Positions 6,289 through 11,097 of a DNA stretch of 11,097 bases are shown one piece after another (the stretch's first letter is position 1; each line of letters starts with the position of its first letter). The translations under genes were made by a program, and so were the position numbers. This DNA comes from J038 sp036734085 (lineage in GTDB: Bacteria > Chloroflexota > Anaerolineae > Aggregatilineales > Phototrophicaceae): the NCBI GenBank assembly GCA_036734085.1, contig DAIMZF010000110.1, forward strand, positions 1 to 11,097, read 5' to 3'. The notes beneath the pieces were generated by a model. That model did not search any database. It had not been told where the DNA came from and was given only the letters and a program-made list of their open reading frames with translations.

Positions 6289-7746
6289 ATGCAAAATCAG
6301 TCCAGCATCAAACGGCAATTCAAAGGGATGTCCTATCTGTTGATTGCCATCTTCAGCATTCTGTTGTTATCCGTCGGCGTGGTACAAGCGCAAGACGAAG
6401 ACCAACCAGAACCTCCCCCAGAAGTTACACGTAATGATCCTCTTTGGGTACAATTCACGGCGGCACGTCGCGCCATTGAGCAAGAACGTAACGTTGACTT
6501 GACCTTTGTCCGTAGCTATCTCTATGCTCAACAAGAGTATGCTACTGGCATCGACTGGCAATGTGACAGCGAAATCCTGGAAGTTGACGTTCGTCCTGTT
6601 TACTTTGGTTTTACATGGACGATCACCGACCTGAACGGCACAGTTCACCAGGCGCGTACATCAGCACTTCCGGCTGGCCCTACGGGCGTCAGCGAAATTG
6701 TCGTTGTCGTATGTGATGAAGTGCTGGAACTCGGCGTAGAAGCCCCCACAACAGGCGATGGTGGCCCTGTATTGGGTAGCGGCGCGGTCGGCAACTTCGA
6801 GCTTGGCGGTCACGTTGACGGCTTGGGCGCGGATACTGTCCAGTACATGCAACAAGCAGGCATGACATGGGTCAAGAAGCAATTGCGCTACAGCGTCGGT
6901 GGTAGCACGGCGGCGGCACAAAACCTCATTAACGATGCGAAAGGCAAAGGCTTTAAGATTTTGCTCGGCATCGTGGGCTTTACCAACGAAATGGGCAACT
7001 TTGACTCCTACATCACATCCTATGCGGATTTCGTCGGTCAGGTAGCCGCGCTCGGCCCGGACGCCATCGAAGTATGGAACGAGCCGAACATCGCCCGCGA
7101 ATGGCCGCAAGGTCAAATCACCGGTGCGAACTACACCCGTTTGCTCCGTGCCGCCTATGAGTCCATTAAGGCCGCTAACCCCAACGTCATCGTTATCAGT
7201 GGTGCGCCAGCGCCTACCGGTGCAGAAGCCGCGTTTCCGGGTCAGGTTGTCAACGATGACAACTTTATGATCCAGATGCGTGAAGCAGGTGCAGGCAACT
7301 ACTTCGACTGCTTAGGCTTGCACTACAACGAAGGCATCGTTGCCCCCACCACCAGCAGTGGCGACCCGCGCGATAACTTCCCGACCCGTTACTTCGGTAC
7401 GATGCTGGCGCGTGGCGCGAACATCTTCCCGGAGCGTCCGGTTTGCTGGACGGAACTCGGGTATCTTACCGGACAGGGCATCGGGGCGTTACCGGCTAGC
7501 TTTGCATGGGCGGGTGATGTGACATTAGCCCAACAAACCCAATGGCTGGCGGACGCCGCGCGTCTTTCTGCCCAGAATGGCCGCGTGCGTATGATGATTG
7601 TGTGGAACATCAACTTCACTATCTTCAACGAAGACCCGATGGCAGGCTATGCAATTGTCCGCCGCAGTGGTGGCACAAGCGGCGCGACCTCTTGCCCGGC
7701 CTGTGCTTCACTGGGCACGGTCATGGGTGTGGGTGGCGGTAGCTAA
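6289..7746 (+). CDS. Secreted clan GH-A-like glycoside hydrolase with an extra N-terminal domain
   Basis: This 485-residue protein starts with a signal peptide: basic KRQFK near residues 8-12, hydrophobic core about 15-33, likely cleavage after VVQA at residue 34. A DQPEPPPE linker follows. Residues about 50-150 form a separate small domain with two cysteines (C92, C142) placed to form a disulfide; I do not recognise it. The TIM-barrel part starts near GNFELGGHVDGL (168-179). It carries IEVWNEPNI with the probable acid/base Glu265 after Asn264, and VCWTELGY with the probable nucleophile Glu389. That pairing is typical of clan GH-A (GH5, GH39 and similar). LGLHYNE (342-348) and VWNINF (438-443) mark later barrel strands. 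The C-terminus is Gly-rich with a SCPAC pair (468-472). Substrate and exact family cannot be assigned; an inactive sugar-binding barrel remains possible. A strong terminator follows the stop codon. Confidence 0.78.
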   Translation: MQNQSSIKRQFKGMSYLLIAIFSILLLSVGVVQAQDEDQPEPPPEVTRNDPLWVQFTAARRAIEQERNVDLTFVRSYLYAQQEYATGIDWQCDSEILEVDVRPVYFGFTWTITDLNGTVHQARTSALPAGPTGVSEIVVVVCDEVLELGVEAPTTGDGGPVLGSGAVGNFELGGHVDGLGADTVQYMQQAGMTWVKKQLRYSVGGSTAAAQNLINDAKGKGFKILLGIVGFTNEMGNFDSYITSYADFVGQVAALGPDAIEVWNEPNIAREWPQGQITGANYTRLLRAAYESIKAANPNVIVISGAPAPTGAEAAFPGQVVNDDNFMIQMREAGAGNYFDCLGLHYNEGIVAPTTSSGDPRDNFPTRYFGTMLARGANIFPERPVCWTELGYLTGQGIGALPASFAWAGDVTLAQQTQWLADAARLSAQNGRVRMMIVWNINFTIFNEDPMAGYAIVRRSGGTSGATSCPACASLGTVMGVGGGS

Positions 7747-7770
7747 CCAACCCCTTTAACTGAATAAAAT

Positions 7771-7809
7771 AAAAACCGCCGGGAGAGAAAGTCTGCCCGG
7801 CGGTTTTTT
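7771..7809. terminator. Bidirectional Rho-independent terminator
   Basis: CCGCCGGG (7776-7783) pairs perfectly with CCCGGCGG (7796-7803) around a 12-base loop. The stem is flanked by an A-run on the left (7771-7775) and six T on the right (7804-7809), and these can pair to extend it. It stands between two convergent genes and has the U-run on both strands, so it should end both transcripts. Confidence 0.92.
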
Positions 7810-7826
7810 GTTACCTGCTTTATCCA

Positions 7827-8891
7827 TCAATCACCTTGTGGCGTGATGGCGCTGGCCTCTGCTTCGCGTTTGGCTTTTTCCTTCGCATGTTCACGCGCAA
7901 AAATAGTATCTTGTGGCTTTAATTCTGTCGGGATGGTCGCTTCTTCTTCAGCGATTAACCCTTCGGAAAGCAACACGCGCTTAAATGCGGCGATGGCAAC
8001 TTCCAGCATATCGTGGTCAGGCTGGCGTGTTGTCAAATGTTGTAGTGCCAGGTTCGGCGTAATAATCATCCGCACCCACGGTTTATCGACATTTTTAGCC
8101 GTCCAGCGTAGAAGTTCATAAGCGATGCCTGCAATCACCGGGATAAGCAGAACACGCGATAAAATCAGCAAGAGGAACGGCGGACGCCCCAGTAAGGAGA
8201 ACACCATCACCCCCACAAAGAACACCGTCAGCAGGAATGCTGTACCGCAACGCGGATGTTCAATCGGGTACTTCGCCACAATTTCCGGCGTCAATTCGTC
8301 GCCTGCTTCGTAAGCGTTGATGGTCTTATGCTCCGCACCGTGATAGCCGAACAAGCGCCGCGTATTGGATTCCAGCCCGATAAGCCCGATGTAGCCTATC
8401 AGGATGACCAACTGCACCGCGCCCTCAATCAAATTGACGAGTGTCGCGTTAATGCCAATCGGCGCGACTCCGCTTTCGCCTGTTAGCCCTAGCAAACCGC
8501 CGATAAATGTTGAGACTGCCGCCGGGATAAACGAAAACAGAAATAACCCGAACGCCAGTGCAAACGCCACCACGCCAAAGCCGATAACGCCGCTAAAGTT
8601 TACTTCGTCTTCTTCACCCTGCACATCCGCCGACCACATCAGCGCCCGCATCCCTAGCCCTAACGCATCCCACAGGCCGACCAAACCACGCACGAACGGC
8701 GTCTTCATTACGCGGCTTTGATACAATGCCTTGTTCAAGGGTTGTTCATGGACGATGATTCGGCCTTCCGGGTCACGCGCCGCAATCGCGCTGACCTTCT
8801 GCCCGCGCATCAACACACCCTCGATCACGGCTTGCCCGCCGTAATTGAACTTCATCTCGTTTTTTGGTGTTAACAACACATCATTACTCAT
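7827..8891 (-). CDS. DUF1385 family membrane protein (YqhQ-like)
   Basis: A conserved integral membrane protein of unknown biochemical role, related to Bacillus YqhQ. The family hallmarks are all present: YGGQAVIEGVLMRG (residues 17-30), FGYHGAEHKTINAYE (181-195) and HPRCGTAFLL (212-221). The first and third histidine/cysteine-bearing motifs hint at a metal or catalytic site, but that is an inference. About four or five membrane segments can be seen, near 101-134 (probably two), 152-173, 217-234 and 237-262. The usual conserved tail NLALQHLTTRQPDHDMLEVAIAAF (280-303) is followed by a charged, lysine- and glutamate-rich extension of about 50 residues that looks disordered. The 354-residue length is slightly above the family norm because of this extension. 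The start has AGGA 7 bases upstream. It is probably transcribed alone from its own promoter in the 63-base gap upstream and ends at the bidirectional terminator. Confidence 0.9.
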   Translation of the reverse strand: MSNDVLLTPKNEMKFNYGGQAVIEGVLMRGQKVSAIAARDPEGRIIVHEQPLNKALYQSRVMKTPFVRGLVGLWDALGLGMRALMWSADVQGEEDEVNFSGVIGFGVVAFALAFGLFLFSFIPAAVSTFIGGLLGLTGESGVAPIGINATLVNLIEGAVQLVILIGYIGLIGLESNTRRLFGYHGAEHKTINAYEAGDELTPEIVAKYPIEHPRCGTAFLLTVFFVGVMVFSLLGRPPFLLLILSRVLLIPVIAGIAYELLRWTAKNVDKPWVRMIITPNLALQHLTTRQPDHDMLEVAIAAFKRVLLSEGLIAEEEATIPTELKPQDTIFAREHAKEKAKREAEASAITPQGD

Positions 8892-8898
8892 GGTCTTT

Positions 8899-8902
8899 TC
8901 CT
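8899..8902 (-). promoter_or_regulatory. Ribosome binding site of the DUF1385 gene
   Basis: AGGA on the minus strand, 7 bases before the ATG at 8891. It supports this start. Confidence 0.6.
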
Positions 8903-8918
8903 AATTGAAAGTTTTAAA

Positions 8919-8935
8919 CTATGACATCATCATAG
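8919..8935. promoter_or_regulatory. Inverted repeat overlapping the DUF1385 gene -10, possible operator
   Basis: CTATGA (8919-8924) and TCATAG (8930-8935) are exact inverted copies around 5 bases. They overlap the candidate -10 hexamer (8934-8929), the usual position for a repressor site. A second small near-palindrome, AGTTT-T-AAACT, lies beside it at 8910-8920. Confidence 0.35.
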
Positions 8936-8958
8936 CACTGGCACAAAAAATCCGTCAG
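8929..8958 (-). promoter_or_regulatory. Candidate DUF1385 gene promoter with extended -10
   Basis: On the minus strand, TGC followed by TATGAT (8937-8929) is an extended -10 with five of six hexamer matches. CTGACG (8958-8953, four of six) lies 18 bases upstream, inside the terminator stem of the preceding gene. Transcription would start near 8922, leaving a leader of about 30 bases with room for the ribosome site. Confidence 0.42.
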
Positions 8959-8972
8959 CCCGAAGGCTGAGG
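8945..8972 (-). terminator. UUCG-loop terminator of the recJ-hydrolase operon
   Basis: On the minus strand, TCAGCC (8970-8965), loop TTCG and GGCTGA (8960-8955) form a perfect stem with the very stable UUCG tetraloop. Two more C-G pairs are possible beyond a one-base bulge, and six T follow (8950-8945). The stem includes the last codons and the TGA stop of the hydrolase gene. Confidence 0.85.
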
Positions 8973-10415
8973 CGTGATAGGTGTAACATCTCCGAAGACG
9001 AGCAGGTAGCGGTTGCGCGGAGTCACTTCCGTAGGTGTGATGTCCCCCTCCGGTTGAACCAGCATCCAAACTTCGCCACCCACCACACACCCTTCCGCGC
9101 CGCGTTCGCACGTCGCGCCCGGTAAAGTCATCGTATAGACCCCCGCCACCGGGCGGATAATACGCTGTTCACCATATTGGTTGATGAGATAGGCTTTTGT
9201 GCCAGTCGCAGGCACTTCAATCACGGCTGTCTGCTCTGTACGCGCCCACGCGCTTATCATCTGCCTGCCGTCGGTGTGCGTCGTCAGCACTGCGCTAATG
9301 CGCTCATTCCGTGCTAGGTCTGCCGTGTGTGCATCGTGCAATAGCTGGATGACCGTCTGCCATGCTTGGAAGGCCGGACGCCGTTCACGAGTAGCCGGGT
9401 TCAAAATCCCAAAGGATTCCGCGCCTTCCGGCAGAAGCTGGTCATACAGCTTATAGACCGCGATGCGCTCCGCACCTGCCGCCAGTCCTTGTAGCGCGGC
9501 CTGTGTCACAAAGGCCGCTTGTTGCTCCACCGTGATTTGAAACTGCGGGCGCACAACCGGCCAAGCGTCATCCCGGTTCGGGCTGGCGTTGGTTTCCACT
9601 ATCCAGATGTCTTTGCCCACAAACCCGTGACGGTCGAGCAATTGGCGATAAATACGCACAATGTCGTATACCGTATCCGTGCGGAAGTAAATATGCAGGC
9701 TCAACGCATCAAAGTAATAGTCATGTTCGGCGGCGTCCGCGTCATTGGCGATGCGCTCCAGCAGACGGTCGGTATAAAGCCGTTCTCCACTGTTGATGTC
9801 ATGCCAATAGGTCGTGCCTGCCAGATGAATCCGGGCGCTCGGGTTGCCTTCCCGTGCCGCGATAGCCGCCACCTTGACCATCATAAAATAGTCTTCCAGC
9901 GTGCCTTCAAATTCAAACCCATAAGTGCCCGGTTGGATGTCCGGCTCGTTAAGGATGATAAATCGAGTGACTCCGCGTGGTGCGTAATAAGCCGCCGCCT
10001 GCCGCATGAAGTTTGCCCACACGTTCTGCGGGTCATCAATTGGCAGATACAATCCGCGTGGCACGCCTGCACCGGGCAGGCCGTCCGTCGCCCATGCAGG
10101 CACTTGCTTAATTACCGCCACAACTTCGCGCCCACATGCGGCGGCACTTGTCAGCCATTCATCCGGGATGTTCAAAAAGCCGACGAATTCATCCGAGCTG
10201 TTGGGCTGGTGTGCGCTCCAATCAAAGATGAGCCGTTCCCATCCCACACCCAATTCACACGTTAAATCCGGGAACCACATGCCCTCCACAATGCCAAAAC
10301 GATGACTACCCGGTGCCGGGGCAGGGGATAATTCATCGTCAGCCATCGTTGGCATCATCAGCCATAATCCGCACAGCACAATTAACATCCGCAAAAACAG
10401 TTTAGGGTTATTCAT
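8955..10415 (-). CDS. Second secreted clan GH-A-like glycoside hydrolase
   Basis: This 486-residue protein has a signal peptide: K5 and R9, hydrophobic core about 7-22, likely cleavage after Ala25 in PTMADD. A TIM barrel follows, from about HRFGIVEGMW (38-47) to residue 360. RFIILNEPDI holds the probable acid/base Glu157 after Asn156, and IWIVETNASP the probable nucleophile Glu274. LSLHIYF (239-245) and AVYKLYD (319-325) give further barrel strands. Residues about 370-455 look like a beta-rich accessory domain containing C436 and C443, followed by a Thr/Pro-rich end. The layout (barrel then beta domain) resembles GH39/GH5-type proteins, but family and substrate are unassigned. The start at 10415 lies inside the end of recJ (ATGAATAA overlap, 8 bases) and has no ribosome site of its own, which indicates translational coupling. 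It differs in domain plan from the other secreted hydrolase at 6289-7746, so the two are not recent duplicates. Confidence 0.8.
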   Translation of the reverse strand: MNNPKLFLRMLIVLCGLWLMMPTMADDELSPAPAPGSHRFGIVEGMWFPDLTCELGVGWERLIFDWSAHQPNSSDEFVGFLNIPDEWLTSAAACGREVVAVIKQVPAWATDGLPGAGVPRGLYLPIDDPQNVWANFMRQAAAYYAPRGVTRFIILNEPDIQPGTYGFEFEGTLEDYFMMVKVAAIAAREGNPSARIHLAGTTYWHDINSGERLYTDRLLERIANDADAAEHDYYFDALSLHIYFRTDTVYDIVRIYRQLLDRHGFVGKDIWIVETNASPNRDDAWPVVRPQFQITVEQQAAFVTQAALQGLAAGAERIAVYKLYDQLLPEGAESFGILNPATRERRPAFQAWQTVIQLLHDAHTADLARNERISAVLTTHTDGRQMISAWARTEQTAVIEVPATGTKAYLINQYGEQRIIRPVAGVYTMTLPGATCERGAEGCVVGGEVWMLVQPEGDITPTEVTPRNRYLLVFGDVTPITPQPSG

Positions 10416-11097
10416 AAGTCGCTGGCCGTATATCTTGTAGGTTCGCTTGCAGGCTTCTTCGCCCGTTCCACTCGTTCATCTCTAGCTGGAACGCGATGTC
10501 GATACGTTCCGGCATCTGGTTCACCCAGTCACCCAGCCCAAAGCCGATAGCATCCAGTGGCGGTTGCGCCGCCCGCGAGATTTTCAGCTTCAGGTGGCCG
10601 CCATCCTTGCCCACTGTACGGTAATCCGCCACATGCACATTGCGGCAGATAAACGTCGGTTGCGGGTTGCTGTTTCCGCACGGTTCCAGCAGGGCTAAAT
10701 CCGTGACCAATCGCTCCCGCAGATTATGAATGTCTAATTCCGCGTCGATGTTCAAAGTAGGTAGAAGCGTCTGGCCGTGCAGGGCTTCTGCCGCCATGTT
10801 GACCAATCGCTCCCGTAAAGCTGGAATGTTGTCATTCATCACGGTGAAGCCCGCCGCCAAGGCGTGCCCGCCATGCCGCACCAGCAAATCCGCGCATTGG
10901 TCTAACGCGCTTGTGATGTCAAATTGTGGGATGCTCCGGCAACTGGCGCGGCTTTCGGTTTCGCCTTGCTCCATCACAATCGCCGGGCGGAAGTATTCCT
11001 CAGTCAAGCGCCCGGCCACCAACCCCACCACGCCCGGCAATAAATCAGCGTTGGCGGCGAAGATGAGCGGAACGTCGCCTTCATGCTGTACCTGTTC
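10408..11097 (-). CDS. recJ: Single-stranded-DNA-specific exonuclease RecJ, C-terminal 229 residues (runs off the right edge)
   Basis: RecJ degrades single-stranded DNA 5' to 3' in recombination, mismatch and base-excision repair. The frame is open from the right edge of the window to the TAA at 10410-10408, so only the C-terminal part is seen. Visible are the DHHA1-domain blocks GVVGLVAGRLTEEYFRPAIVM (matching the usual G-x-VGIVASRL pattern), then ASCRSIPQFDI and the signature GGHALAAGFTV. A C-terminal OB-fold-like region follows, with EPCGNSNPQPTFICRNVHV and the beta-rich HLKLKISRAAQPPLDAIGFGLGD. The DHH catalytic domain with its manganese-binding aspartates lies outside the window. The usual GKGSGRSI is here ESRASCRSI, a modest departure. 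The last codons overlap the start of the downstream secreted hydrolase gene. Confidence 0.93.
   Translation of the reverse strand, partial: EQVQHEGDVPLIFAANADLLPGVVGLVAGRLTEEYFRPAIVMEQGETESRASCRSIPQFDITSALDQCADLLVRHGGHALAAGFTVMNDNIPALRERLVNMAAEALHGQTLLPTLNIDAELDIHNLRERLVTDLALLEPCGNSNPQPTFICRNVHVADYRTVGKDGGHLKLKISRAAQPPLDAIGFGLGDWVNQMPERIDIAFQLEMNEWNGRRSLQANLQDIRPATYE

Noticed and set aside
6661..7116. Minus-strand open frame of 151 codons
   Set aside because: It is the shadow of the first secreted hydrolase, covering its NEP motif region on the opposite strand, with no ribosome site.
9519..10265. Plus-strand open frame of 248 codons
   Set aside because: It lies wholly opposite the secreted hydrolase, which has a signal peptide and catalytic motifs. 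The plus-strand product has no domain signature.
1..11097. Defence island, phage, transposon, CRISPR or toxin-antitoxin system
   Set aside because: No nuclease/effector pairs, integrase or transposase motifs, terminal inverted repeats, spaced direct repeats or small toxin-like gene pairs were seen. The genes are housekeeping or general metabolic and sensory types with no visible break in base composition.

Overview
The window reads as ordinary chromosome of a free-living bacterium, most likely a member of the Chloroflexota (Anaerolineae-like). The assignment is an inference from gene content: a CpXC zinc-domain protein, a DUF1385/YqhQ membrane protein, small secreted clan GH-A-like barrels, and a MutS with a GAQDE variant after the Walker A region. 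No database search was possible. There are no rRNA or tRNA genes, CRISPR arrays, transposases, phage genes or attachment sites. All gaps between genes are 121 bases or shorter.

Layout. The left edge holds the first 672 codons of mutS on the minus strand (mismatch recognition, cut off just after Walker A). A 114-base divergent region with two back-to-back extended -10 promoter candidates separates it from a plus-strand run: a ROK-family sugar kinase (2132-3100) that has lost the usual cysteine zinc site; a soluble GAF-PAS histidine kinase with no adjacent response regulator (3157-4752), possibly translated from a leaderless mRNA; a CpXC zinc-domain protein with a repeated all-helical tail (4803-6167); and a secreted TIM-barrel glycoside-hydrolase-like protein (6289-7746).

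A strong bidirectional terminator (7771-7809) separates this run from the minus-strand group: the DUF1385 membrane protein (7827-8891), a second secreted glycoside-hydrolase-like protein (8955-10415), and the C-terminal 229 codons of recJ (10408 to the right edge). recJ and the second hydrolase overlap by 8 bases, which implies translational coupling. A UUCG-loop terminator closes that operon right at the hydrolase stop codon.

Functionally, the two edges are DNA repair housekeeping (MutS, RecJ). The interior mixes carbohydrate handling (ROK kinase, two secreted barrels), sensing (orphan kinase) and two conserved families of unknown role (CpXC, DUF1385). Nothing ties these into one new defence or mobile system. 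The points most worth checking are the repeat architecture of the CpXC protein, the zinc-less ROK kinase with a perfect AT-rich inverted repeat inside its gene, the leaderless kinase start, and the hydrolase coupled to recJ.
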